From positions 14,488,501-14,552,500 of the forward strand of contig NC_021658.1 of assembly GCF_000418325.1 (NCBI RefSeq): a stretch of 64,000 bases of DNA. The letters are read 5' to 3'. The notes under the pieces were generated by a model. It had not been told where the DNA came from. It did not search any database and saw only the letters and a program-made list of their open reading frames with translations. This document shows positions 8,679 to 16,802 of this stretch, piece after piece. The stretch comes from Sorangium cellulosum So0157-2 (GTDB lineage Bacteria; Myxococcota_A; Polyangia; Polyangiales; Polyangiaceae). The number at the start of each line of letters is the position of its first letter. Position 1 is the stretch's first letter. A program made the translations under genes and the position numbers.

Positions 8679-11600
8679 ATGAACCCGCTCGTCCCCGACT
8701 TCATCATCCAGCAAGACGCTCTCGGCAACACCGAGGGCAGCTTCACGGGGGCGGTGTTGATGATCGACATCCCCGGCTTCACCGAGCTCACGGAGAAGCT
8801 GATGCAGCACGGGCGCGCGGGCGCGGAGACGCTCGCGGGCACGCTGCGGTACTACTTCGACCCGCTCATCGCCGCGGTCCACCACGCCGGAGGCTTCATC
8901 ACGAACTTCGCGGGCGACGCGTTCACGGCGCTGTTCCAGGACACGCCCGACCGCAAGGTCGCCGAGTACGTGCTCGGCGCGGCGCTCTCGATGCGCGACC
9001 TCTTCGCCGAGCACCCCGAGCGCGACACGCCGTTCGGCAGCTTCCCGTTCTCGTTCCGGATGGGGCTCGCGTGGGGCTCGGTCGAGTGGGGCATCGTCCG
9101 CATCTCCCCGGAGCGCGCGTACTACCACTTCCACGGGCAGGCGCTCGCCGCGTGCGTCGCGATCGAGCGGCAGGCGCAGAAGGGGGACATCCTCCTCGAC
9201 CGCGCGCTCTGCGATCGCATCCCGCCCGCGAGCGCGAAGTACCACGGCGAGGGCGTCTACAAGCTCGGCGACGTGCCCGCGCCCCGGCTGCCGCAGGTCC
9301 CGCGCAACCCGCCGCGCGGCGACGGCGCCGCGTTCGTGGCGAGGGGCGTCGCGGACATGCCGCCGGAGGGCGAGTTCCGCAACGTCACGAGCGTCTTCCT
9401 CTCGTTCGAGCAGATCCCGAGCTTCGCGGAGCTCACGCGCCTCCTGCACGAGCTCTCGGAGCTCTACGGCGGCACCTTCACCGGCATCGACGCGGGCGAT
9501 CTCGGCATCGCCGCGCTGATCCACTTCGGCGCCCCGATCACGCACGAGAACGACAACGATCGCGCGCTCGACTTCGCCCTCGAGCTGAAGAAGCGCGGCC
9601 TCCGGCAGATGCGCCTCCGCGCGGGGATCACGCGCGACGTCCGCTACGCCGGCTTCAACGGCGGCACCGAGCGGCACGAGTTCGCGTGCATCGGCCGCGC
9701 GACGAACCTCGCCGCGCGCCTCGTCGCGAAGGCCCCCTGGTCGGCGATCTGGGCCGACGAGCAGGTCTTCCGCGCCGGCGAGACGAGCTACCAGTGGACG
9801 ACGGAGAACATCTTCCGGTTCAAGGGCTTCGACCTGCCCATCCTCGTCTACTCGCTCGAGCGCCGCCGCATCTCGGTCCAGAAGGAGTTCTACGACCTCG
9901 GCCTCATCGGCCGCGAGGCGGAGATCGAGCAGCTCGCGCGCTACGTCGGGCCGATCTTCGAGGGCAAGCCGGCCGGGATCATCTACATCGACGGCGAGCC
10001 GGGGCTCGGGAAGAGCTACCTCGTGCAGCGCTTCCGCCACCGGTGCGAGGAGCACCAGAGCGACCGGCCCTTCCTGTGGATCGACGCGCGCTGCGACCAG
10101 ACGCTCCAGAGCTCGCTGAACGCGTTCGAGTTCGCGCTGAAGGAGTACTTCTGGGAGTCCTCCGCGCTCGGCAAGGAAGAGAAGCTCACGAACTTCGACG
10201 ACGCGTTCGAGTACCTCCTCGAGCGGCTGCCCGAGAGCCAGAGCGCGCTGAAGCGCGAGCTCGACCGCGCGCGCTCGGTGTTCGCCGCGCTCATCGGCAT
10301 CCGCTGGGAGGACTCGCCGTACGAGCGCCTGCACCCGAAGCTCCGGTACACGAGCACGCTCTCGGCGCTCTCCTTCGTCTTCCTCGCCGAGGCGTCGCTC
10401 CAGCCGGTGATCCTGCACCTCGAGGACGCGCACTGGGCCGACGAGGACTCGCTCGAGGCGGTGCGCGTGATCGCGCGCGCGTGCCGGGGGCTGCCCATCG
10501 CGATCATCTGCACGACGCGGCGCAAGGACGACGGCACGCCGGTGCGCATCCCGCTCGACCCGGGCATCTCCGAGAAGGTGATCGAGCTGAAGCCGCTGCC
10601 GCGCGAGCAGCTGCTCGCGCTCGCGGTCCCGTTCTTCGGCGGCCCGATGCCGGACATGCTCGCGACGCTCCTCTGCGAGACCGCGGGCGGCAACCCGTTC
10701 TTCGCGCAGGAGATCCTCGCCTACTGGCTCGAGGACGGGCGCTACGGCTCGAGCTCGAGCTCCATCTCGATCTCGAACACGTTCATGCCGCCGAAGAACG
10801 TGAACAGCCTGCTCATCTCGCGGCTCGACCGGCTCGACGCGAAGGTGAAGCAGACGATCGTCGCCGCGGCGGTCCTCGGGCGCGAGTTCGACCTGCGCGT
10901 GCTCGCGCTGATGCTCCCCGACGCCTCCGTGCTCGAGGAGCACGTGCGCATCGGCGAGGCGCAGTGCATCTGGTCGCAGATGACGGAGCGGCGCTTCCAG
11001 TTCAGCAACGCGCTCCTCCGCAACGCGGCCTACGAGATGCAGTCGCGCGCGCGCCTGCAGGAGCTCCACCGGCTCGCCGCCGAGGCGATCGAGAGCCTGT
11101 ACGGCGACGACCTCGAGGACCAGCTCGTGGCGCTCGGCCGGCACTGGCGCCGCGCGGGCAAGGTCGATCACGCGCGCCGCTACTTCCTCGCGGGCGCCCG
11201 CAAGGCGGCGGCGCGCTACGCCCACGAGGAGGCGACGCGCCTCTACCGCGTCTACTTCAAGCTCTCGCCGGAGCCGACGCCCGAGAGCGTCGTCGTGCGC
11301 TACGAGTTCGCCCGAGACGTGCTCGAGGCGCGGGGCCGGTACCAGGAGGCGCGGCAGGAGCACATCCGCGTGCTCACCGACGCGCAGAAGCTCGGCGATC
11401 GCGCGTCCGAGTCGCTCGGCTTCCTCGGCCTCGGCCGCACGCACTGGGCGATGCAGCAGCCGGACGACGCGCGCACGTACTGGGAGGAGGGGCTGCGCGC
11501 CGCGCGTGAGGCGGGCAACCTCCCGGCCGAGGGGCTCACGCTCGCGAGCCTCGGGATGGCCTACGCCGTCCAGGGCCGGTACGACGCCGCCCGCACGCTC

Positions 11601-11765
11601 TACTCGCGCGCGATCGCCATCGAGCGGCAGATCGGCAACCGGCGCGAGGAGGCGAGGCTCCTCGCGGAGTTCGCGAAGCTGCACCGGCTGAGCGGTCACC
11701 TCGGCGAGGCCGAGGCCCTGCAGGAGCAGGCCGCGGCGATCGAGCGTGAGCTGGGCGCCTCCTGA
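8679..11765 (+). CDS. Soluble-adenylyl-cyclase-like protein: two class III cyclase domains, AAA ATPase, TPR
   Basis: A 1028-aa protein with the domain order of animal sAC (ADCY10): cyclase C1 (about 20-190), cyclase C2 (about 230-385), AAA/NB-ARC-like ATPase (about 410-700), TPR-like helices to the end. C1 has both metal-binding aspartates, D30 in LMIDIPGFT and D80 in NFAGDAFTALF. C2 lacks them but carries CIGRATNLAAR, giving the catalytic Asn and Arg expected from the partner half. Walker A is DGEPGLGKS near residue 437 and Walker B is VILHLEDAHWADED. The residues I align with the two bicarbonate-site side chains of human sAC (Lys95, Arg176) are Asn and Val, so bicarbonate control is not assured. 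The ATG at 8679 has GAGGAG upstream; a TTG at 8661 is less likely. The SulP gene follows in the same direction. Confidence 0.88.
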   Translation: MNPLVPDFIIQQDALGNTEGSFTGAVLMIDIPGFTELTEKLMQHGRAGAETLAGTLRYYFDPLIAAVHHAGGFITNFAGDAFTALFQDTPDRKVAEYVLGAALSMRDLFAEHPERDTPFGSFPFSFRMGLAWGSVEWGIVRISPERAYYHFHGQALAACVAIERQAQKGDILLDRALCDRIPPASAKYHGEGVYKLGDVPAPRLPQVPRNPPRGDGAAFVARGVADMPPEGEFRNVTSVFLSFEQIPSFAELTRLLHELSELYGGTFTGIDAGDLGIAALIHFGAPITHENDNDRALDFALELKKRGLRQMRLRAGITRDVRYAGFNGGTERHEFACIGRATNLAARLVAKAPWSAIWADEQVFRAGETSYQWTTENIFRFKGFDLPILVYSLERRRISVQKEFYDLGLIGREAEIEQLARYVGPIFEGKPAGIIYIDGEPGLGKSYLVQRFRHRCEEHQSDRPFLWIDARCDQTLQSSLNAFEFALKEYFWESSALGKEEKLTNFDDAFEYLLERLPESQSALKRELDRARSVFAALIGIRWEDSPYERLHPKLRYTSTLSALSFVFLAEASLQPVILHLEDAHWADEDSLEAVRVIARACRGLPIAIICTTRRKDDGTPVRIPLDPGISEKVIELKPLPREQLLALAVPFFGGPMPDMLATLLCETAGGNPFFAQEILAYWLEDGRYGSSSSSISISNTFMPPKNVNSLLISRLDRLDAKVKQTIVAAAVLGREFDLRVLALMLPDASVLEEHVRIGEAQCIWSQMTERRFQFSNALLRNAAYEMQSRARLQELHRLAAEAIESLYGDDLEDQLVALGRHWRRAGKVDHARRYFLAGARKAAARYAHEEATRLYRVYFKLSPEPTPESVVVRYEFARDVLEARGRYQEARQEHIRVLTDAQKLGDRASESLGFLGLGRTHWAMQQPDDARTYWEEGLRAAREAGNLPAEGLTLASLGMAYAVQGRYDAARTLYSRAIAIERQIGNRREEARLLAEFAKLHRLSGHLGEAEALQEQAAAIERELGAS

Positions 11766-11771
11766 GCCGGG

Positions 11772-11797
11772 GCGGGGGGCCGCGGCGCCCCCCGTCT
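11772..11797 (+). terminator. GC-rich hairpin after the cyclase gene
   Basis: A perfect 8-bp stem CGGGGGGC/GCCCCCCG with a 6-base loop lies 7 bp after the cyclase stop. There is no T-run, so it may terminate only weakly or just stabilise the mRNA end. Confidence 0.35.
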
Positions 11798-11953
11798 GCC
11801 ACGCCGCCACCATCGTCGTCGCGACCCTCGCTGCCGCATACCTGCCCGGCTGCAGAATCGCTATGCTCGGCTCGCCTGCGGGTCGACGCTAGCGCCCCTC
11901 GGGCCTAGCGCGGCGCGGATTTCGCCACATCGTCCGAGAGGTCTCTCAAGAGC

Positions 11954-14194
11954 ATGACACAGCAGGAAGCAGGGGACGTTGCGGAGCCGGCGCGTGTGGA
12001 GCAGCGCGGGTCGGCGAAGCGGCTCAAGCTGGTCCAGGCGGCCCTGGCCGCCGCGGTCTCGGGGACGCTGGTCGTCACCTTCGACATCTCGCTGGCGGCG
12101 CTCGTGTTCACGCACGACTTCGCGGACCGGCTGTCGAAGGGGATCGGCATCTTCCTTGTCAGCTCCGTGATCGTCGGGGTGATCGTCGCCCTCCTCAGCT
12201 CCTTCCGCCCCGTCATCGCCGCGCCGCAGGAGGACGCCGCCGTCATCTTCGCCTCGATGGCCTCGGCCATCGCGGCCGGCGTCCACAAGGTCGACCCGAA
12301 CGCCGACGCGTTCCCGACGGTGATCGTCGCGATCGCGCTCACGTCGGTCGTCGCCGGCGGCTTCTTCCTGCTGCTCGGCATCCTCCGCCTCGGGGTGCTG
12401 GTCCGCTTCATCCCCTACCCGGTGGCCGGCGGCTTCCTCGCCGGCGCCGGCTGGCTGCTCGTCCAGGGGTCGCTCTCGGTCATGTCCGGCAAGCCGGCCA
12501 CGCTGCCGATGCTGCCGGAGCTGTTCGCGAGCTCGCTCGACAAGGTCCTCACCGGCCTCCTGTTCGGCCTGCTGCTCGTGGCGCTCCTCCGGCGCTACAC
12601 GAACCTGTTGCTCCTGCCGATCCTGCTCGTCGGGTCGACCGGCGTCTTCTACCTCATGCTCACCCTCGCCGGCTCGAGCGTGACGCAGGCGTTCGCGGAC
12701 GGGTGGCTCCTCGGGCCGTTCCCGCGCGAGGGGCTCTGGCCGCCGGTCGAGGCCTCGGATCTCCAGAAGGTGAACTGGCCCGTCCTGTTCGACAGCGGCG
12801 GCAACATGGTGGCGGTGACCGTCATGGCGGCCATCACCGTGCTCCTGAGCGCGTCCGGCGTGGAGCTCGCCACCGAGCAGGAGATCGACCTCGATCGGGA
12901 GCTCAGGGCCACCGGCGTCGCGAACATCGTCGGGAGCATGTTCGGGTGCGTCGTCGGGTACATGTCGATGCCCGAGTCGTCGATGAACTTCAAGACCGGC
13001 GCGAACACCCGGCTCGCCGGCCTCTTCGCGGCGTCGGTCAGCGCGCTCGTGCTGATCATCGGCGCCGACGCGATCAGCTATTACCCGCGCCCGGTGCTCG
13101 GGGGGCTCATCGCGTACCTCGGCTTCCACTTCCTGATCAACACGCTGTACGAGGGCTATTTCCGGCTGCGCCGGACCGAGTACCTCGTCGTGGTGCTCAT
13201 CCTCCTCGTCGTCGCGGTCTGGGGCTTCCTCCTCGGCGTCGCCGTGGGGCTCGGCGTCTCGCTCATCCTGTTCGCGCTCAGCTACAGCCGCATCGAGGTT
13301 ATCCGCAACGCCATCTCCGGCGTGCACCTCCGCAGCAACGTGGCCCGCAGCGACGGCGAGGAGATGACGCTGATGGAGCGCGCCAAGCAGCTGTACATCC
13401 TCCAGCTCCAGGGCTATGTGTTCTTCGGTACGGCGTACAACCTCCTCACCAGCGCTCAGCAGCGGATCCAGAGCACGGACGCGGAGATCCGGTATCTGCT
13501 CCTCGACTTCCGGCACGTCAACGGGCTCGACTCCTCGGCCATCGCCAGCTTCCTCCGGCTCCGCCGCCTCGCGAAGGCGAACAGCGTGAGGCTCATCCTC
13601 ACCGAGGTCCCGGCGGACATCCGGAATCACCTCGAGCGCGGCGAGGTCGTGATCGAGAACGACGACGTGTGCCGGATCTACCCGGATCTGGACCGCGGCC
13701 TGGAGGCGTGTGAGAACGAGATCATCCAGGAGGCGCCCCCGAGCATGCTGCCGCCGCCCATGCTCTTCTACGATCTCCAGGACGTCTTCAACGGCAGGGA
13801 AGATATGCTGCGCTTCCTGGGCTACCTGGAGCGCGTCGAGGCCCCGGCCGGGTTCGACCTGTTCCGGCAGGGGGACATCTCCAAGGATCTCTACCTCATC
13901 GAGAGCGGTGAGCTGACGGCGTGGCTCGAGATCGACGGGAGGAAGATCAAGCGGCTTCGCACCATGGGGCCGGGCTCCGTGGTCGGCGAGTCCGGGCTCT
14001 ACATGGGCGAGAAGCGCTCCGCGACCGTGACCGCGAGCCGCCAGGCCACGCTGTACAGGCTCTCGGAGGAGGCGCTGCGGCGGCTCACCGACGAGGCGCC
14101 CGAGCTGGCGGCCGCGTTCCACCACTTCGTGGTCACGTTGCTCGCGCGACGAATCGTCCACTCGACTGGTCCTGTCAAATCATTGTTCAACTAG
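11954..14194 (+). CDS. SulP-family anion transporter with STAS and cyclic-nucleotide-binding domains
   Basis: A 746-aa inner-membrane protein. Residues 25-450 form the SulP core with about a dozen hydrophobic segments and the family stretch RFIPYPVAGGFLAGAGW. A STAS domain follows (about 470-580) with the conserved serine region GLDSSAIASFLRLRR. A CNMP/CAP-type domain ends the protein (about 615-735). Its phosphate-binding cassette GSVVGESGLYMGEKRSATV keeps the Gly-Glu and Arg that contact cyclic nucleotides in CAP and PKA. SulP proteins carry sulfate, bicarbonate or dicarboxylates; the substrate cannot be told here. Position right after a cyclase gene suggests control by the cyclic nucleotide made next door, which is inference. 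Confidence 0.9.
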   Translation: MTQQEAGDVAEPARVEQRGSAKRLKLVQAALAAAVSGTLVVTFDISLAALVFTHDFADRLSKGIGIFLVSSVIVGVIVALLSSFRPVIAAPQEDAAVIFASMASAIAAGVHKVDPNADAFPTVIVAIALTSVVAGGFFLLLGILRLGVLVRFIPYPVAGGFLAGAGWLLVQGSLSVMSGKPATLPMLPELFASSLDKVLTGLLFGLLLVALLRRYTNLLLLPILLVGSTGVFYLMLTLAGSSVTQAFADGWLLGPFPREGLWPPVEASDLQKVNWPVLFDSGGNMVAVTVMAAITVLLSASGVELATEQEIDLDRELRATGVANIVGSMFGCVVGYMSMPESSMNFKTGANTRLAGLFAASVSALVLIIGADAISYYPRPVLGGLIAYLGFHFLINTLYEGYFRLRRTEYLVVVLILLVVAVWGFLLGVAVGLGVSLILFALSYSRIEVIRNAISGVHLRSNVARSDGEEMTLMERAKQLYILQLQGYVFFGTAYNLLTSAQQRIQSTDAEIRYLLLDFRHVNGLDSSAIASFLRLRRLAKANSVRLILTEVPADIRNHLERGEVVIENDDVCRIYPDLDRGLEACENEIIQEAPPSMLPPPMLFYDLQDVFNGREDMLRFLGYLERVEAPAGFDLFRQGDISKDLYLIESGELTAWLEIDGRKIKRLRTMGPGSVVGESGLYMGEKRSATVTASRQATLYRLSEEALRRLTDEAPELAAAFHHFVVTLLARRIVHSTGPVKSLFN

Positions 14195-14263
14195 TGCGAA
14201 GAACGTCCAGTCATGCCGCGTCACCGCGAGATGCCTTGAACAAGAAGGAGAAAGGACGGACTA

Positions 14264-15385
14264 ATGCAATACCGACGTAGACCCCTGGTGCTTGCTTCGC
14301 TGCTGCTGGGGGTCCTTTCGCTTATGGCTTGCGGCAAGAAGGAGTCCCCGCCGCCGGGGCAGGGGCCGGCCGCCGGCGCCAAACCAGCCGCGCCCGCCGA
14401 AACAGGCGAGCTGAACTTGCTGATCTTCCCAGATTACATCGACGAGAAGATCATCAAGGAGTTCGAGGCACAGACCAAGGCCCAGGTGCGCCTGACCAGG
14501 TACGACTCCACCGAGGAGATGGAGAGCAAGCTGGCGTACGCGGGCGCCGACAGCCAGTACGACGTCGTGATCATGGCCAGCCAGATCCTGCCCAGGATGG
14601 TGCGGCGCAACCTGGTCAGGCCGCTGGATCACGCGCAGATCCCGAACCTCAAGAACCTCGAGTCGCGGTTCGCCGGGCCCGGGTTCGACGACGGCAACAA
14701 GCACGGCGTGCCGTACCAGTGGGGCACCGTCGGCATCGTCTACAACAAGAAGAAGCTGCCCAACCTCGACCCTTCCTGGTCGGTGCTGCTCGACCCGCAG
14801 AAGCTGGCGGGGACGTTCGTGCTGCTCGACGAGCAGCGGGACATGCTGGGCTCGGTGCTCAAGTACAAGGGGTACTCGAGCAACACCACGAACGCCAACG
14901 AGATCCGGGAGGCCGGGCGCGTCCTCAAGGAAGTGAAGAAGCAGCCGAAGTGCCTCGGCTTCAAGGGCGGCGTGGGCGCCATGGAGGACGTGAGGGCGGG
15001 CTCCGTCGACATGGCGGTCGTCTGGAACGGCGACGCGCAGAAGCAGATCGAGCAGGACAAAGAGCGCCTCGCGTTCGTGATCCCCAAGGAAGGCTCGGTC
15101 ATCTGGGTCGACGTGATGACGATCGCGGCGAAGGCGCCTCACCCCGAGCTGGCCCACAAGTTCATCAATCACGTGCTCACGCCGGAGGGCGGCGCGCAGC
15201 TCTCGATGTACACGAAGTACGCGACGCCCAACGCCGCCGCACAAGGGAAGCTGCCGGACGCCGATCGCACGAACACGCTCATCTATCCGACGAAGGAGGT
15301 GGCGGATCGCCTGGAGCACCACCGCGACCTCGGCGAGGCGGCGAAGGTGTTCGACGAGGTCTGGACAGAAGTGAAGTCGCAGTGA
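14264..15385 (+). CDS. potD: PotD-like polyamine ABC transporter substrate-binding lipoprotein
   Basis: A 373-aa periplasmic binding protein anchored as a lipoprotein (signal ending SLMACGKK, lipobox LMAC). The mature part starts ELNLLIFPDYIDEKIIKEFE and contains YDVVIMASQILPRM, VPYQWGTVGIVYNKKKL and the C-terminal VLTPEGGAQLSMYTKYATPN. These are characteristic of the spermidine/putrescine-binding PotD/PotF family. A good ribosome-binding site AAGGAG lies 14 bp before the ATG. It is not adjacent to potABC: those genes lie 5 kb away on the other strand, with a GNAT and a TonB receptor gene between. It may still serve them. Confidence 0.85.
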   Translation: MQYRRRPLVLASLLLGVLSLMACGKKESPPPGQGPAAGAKPAAPAETGELNLLIFPDYIDEKIIKEFEAQTKAQVRLTRYDSTEEMESKLAYAGADSQYDVVIMASQILPRMVRRNLVRPLDHAQIPNLKNLESRFAGPGFDDGNKHGVPYQWGTVGIVYNKKKLPNLDPSWSVLLDPQKLAGTFVLLDEQRDMLGSVLKYKGYSSNTTNANEIREAGRVLKEVKKQPKCLGFKGGVGAMEDVRAGSVDMAVVWNGDAQKQIEQDKERLAFVIPKEGSVIWVDVMTIAAKAPHPELAHKFINHVLTPEGGAQLSMYTKYATPNAAAQGKLPDADRTNTLIYPTKEVADRLEHHRDLGEAAKVFDEVWTEVKSQ

Positions 15386-15740
15386 CGCCATCGTGCCGTC
15401 GCCATCGATGGTGGCGCGGCGCGCGACCGCGGGCTCAGGGAGGCACCTCTGCCCACGTGGCCCACGTGGACAGACACGCACCTGCGGTGAAGTCGCCTGT
15501 CTGACCCTGCGTGGCCGGCGGCGCGCTGGCTCTCCCCTGGACACTCCCCATGTGAGGCGGAGCGCGACCTCGTGTGAGGCGACGCGCGAGGCGCGCGCGG
15601 CGCTGATCGCCGCGCGGCGTGCGATGCGCGGCGCGTCAGCGTGCGCGGCGGACACAATCCGATCGCGCGCACGCCAGATTGCCGCGCGGCGCGCCGCGGA
15701 ACGATGATAGGCTGGGCGTTATACCTGGGAGAAGCCCCTG
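15386..15740. other. Intergenic region, potD to GNAT
   Basis: 355 bp of non-coding sequence rich in GCGCGC stretches. A small inverted repeat around GCCATCGATGGTGGC (about 15401-15415) follows the potD stop and could be a weak terminator. A TAGGCT hexamer occurs at about 15709. No gene is seen. Confidence 0.45.
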
Positions 15741-16325
15741 ATGAGTAGCCCTCTCGACCTTCCGTTCGCTGTTCATCCTCGACTCGAGACAGAGCGCCTG
15801 ATCCTGCGTGAGATCGTGGAATCCGACGCAGAAGCCCTGTTCGCCGTCTGCTCGGACGATGAGTGGTTGAGGCTGTGGGGCGCTCCCGTCCACAAGACGG
15901 TCGCCGACACAAGGAAGATGATCGGCATGCTCAAGCGCGCGCACCAGGAGGGGACGCAGCTGCGATGGGGCATCAGCGTCCGGGGGTCGGAGCACCTGAT
16001 CGGCGCCGCCGGGTTCTTCCGCTTCCTGACGCCGCACTACCGCGCCGAGATCACGTACGAGCAGGCGAAGACGGCCAGCGGCAAGGGGTACATGACGGAG
16101 GCGCTGCGCGCGGTCGTGCGGTTCGGGTTCGAGCAGCTCGACCTGCACACCATCGAGGCGGGCATCGACCCCGAGCACGGCCCGTCGCTGCGGGTCGCGG
16201 AGCGGGTCGGCTTCCAGCGCGAAGGGTACCTCCGGGAGAACTACTTCTTCCAGGGGAAGTTCTACGACACGATCCTGTGTACGATGTTCAGCCCCAAGCC
16301 GGCGCAGCGGCCCTACAACAAGTGA
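15741..16325 (+). CDS. GNAT N-acetyltransferase, RimJ/RimL type
   Basis: A 194-aa cytosolic acetyltransferase of the Acetyltransf_3 family, which acetylates ribosomal-protein N-termini, amino acids or antibiotics. It has the N-terminal block LETERLILREIVESDAEALF and the acetyl-CoA loop region TASGKGYMTEALRAVVRFGF. The C-terminal block GPSLRVAERVGFQREGYLRE is typical. The ATG is preceded by GGGAGAAG at a suitable distance. A second member of the same family sits at 35251-35814. The substrate is not predictable. Confidence 0.88.
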   Translation: MSSPLDLPFAVHPRLETERLILREIVESDAEALFAVCSDDEWLRLWGAPVHKTVADTRKMIGMLKRAHQEGTQLRWGISVRGSEHLIGAAGFFRFLTPHYRAEITYEQAKTASGKGYMTEALRAVVRFGFEQLDLHTIEAGIDPEHGPSLRVAERVGFQREGYLRENYFFQGKFYDTILCTMFSPKPAQRPYNK

Positions 16326-16373
16326 CGGGGCTTCTGCGGATCTCGTAGGCTTCCAGGTCGTCCCGAGCTGCCC

Positions 16374-16534
16374 GGCCCCCGGCGCGAGGGGTCGCCGCGC
16401 GGGGCGGGGGATGGGCTGAACTCGCCTGGGGCGTCCTGTCCCCGTCGTGCGGTGCACGACGGAGACAGGACGCCATTCGGGCTCAAACATCAGCCCATCC
16501 CCCACCCAGCGCGACGACCCCCGCCCCGGGGGCC
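16374..16534. repeat. 161-bp imperfect palindrome (possible MITE-like element or large cruciform)
   Basis: The two arms of about 79 bases pair around a GGT centre at 16451-16453. Outer arms begin GGCCCCCGG at 16374 and end CCGGGGGCC at 16534. A perfect stretch is GGGGGATGGGCTGA against TCAGCCCATCCCCC, and the inner stem is GGCGTCCTGTC plus CCGTCGTGC against their complements. Only a few mismatches and one short unpaired loop interrupt it. It lies between the convergent GNAT and TonB-receptor genes and encodes nothing convincing. Confidence 0.8.
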
Positions 16535-16603
16535 TTCGTTTGTCCATGAATCGAGGCGCTTCAGCGCTGGGACGCATCGACGAGCGTGAGGCTGCCTGAA
16601 GGT

Positions 16604-16710
16604 GCGCGGCGCCTGAGGGTGCGTGCCACTTGGCGGCGGGCCGCGTGACGGAGCGCGCCGCCTGGCGGAGCGCGGCGTCTGAGGGTGCGTGCCACTTGGC
16701 GGCGGGCCGC
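16604..16710 (+). repeat. 41-bp direct repeat, two copies
   Basis: Copies at 16604-16644 and 16670-16710 are identical except for one C/T difference (GGCGCCTGAGGG against GGCGTCTGAGGG). A shorter relative, GCCTGAAGGTGCGCGGC, precedes the first copy. Non-coding, 3' of the TonB receptor gene. Confidence 0.75.
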
Positions 16711-16737
16711 TGGACGACCTCGGGGAGACAAAATGAC

Positions 16738-16768
16738 AGCGCCCCTCCGCCGAACGGGGAGGGGCGCT
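16738..16768 (-). terminator. Rho-independent terminator of the TonB-receptor gene
   Basis: A perfect 11-bp stem AGCGCCCCTCC/GGAGGGGCGCT with a 9-base loop. Read on the minus strand it is followed by GTCATTTTGTC, a short T-rich tract. It lies 34 bp past the stop of the minus-strand receptor gene. Confidence 0.75.
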
Positions 16769-16802
16769 CTGCGGCGCTGGCGGCCGCCAGCGCCGGCGCT
16801 GC

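Noticed and set aside
8154..11813. A 1219-codon minus-strand frame covering the cyclase gene
   Set aside because: Repetitive Arg/Glu/Leu/Ala composition with no motifs. The plus strand has a complete sAC-like protein with catalytic residues.
11861..14161. A 766-codon minus-strand frame opposite the SulP gene
   Set aside because: Acidic and basic low-complexity shadow of the SulP coding sequence; no domain recognisable.
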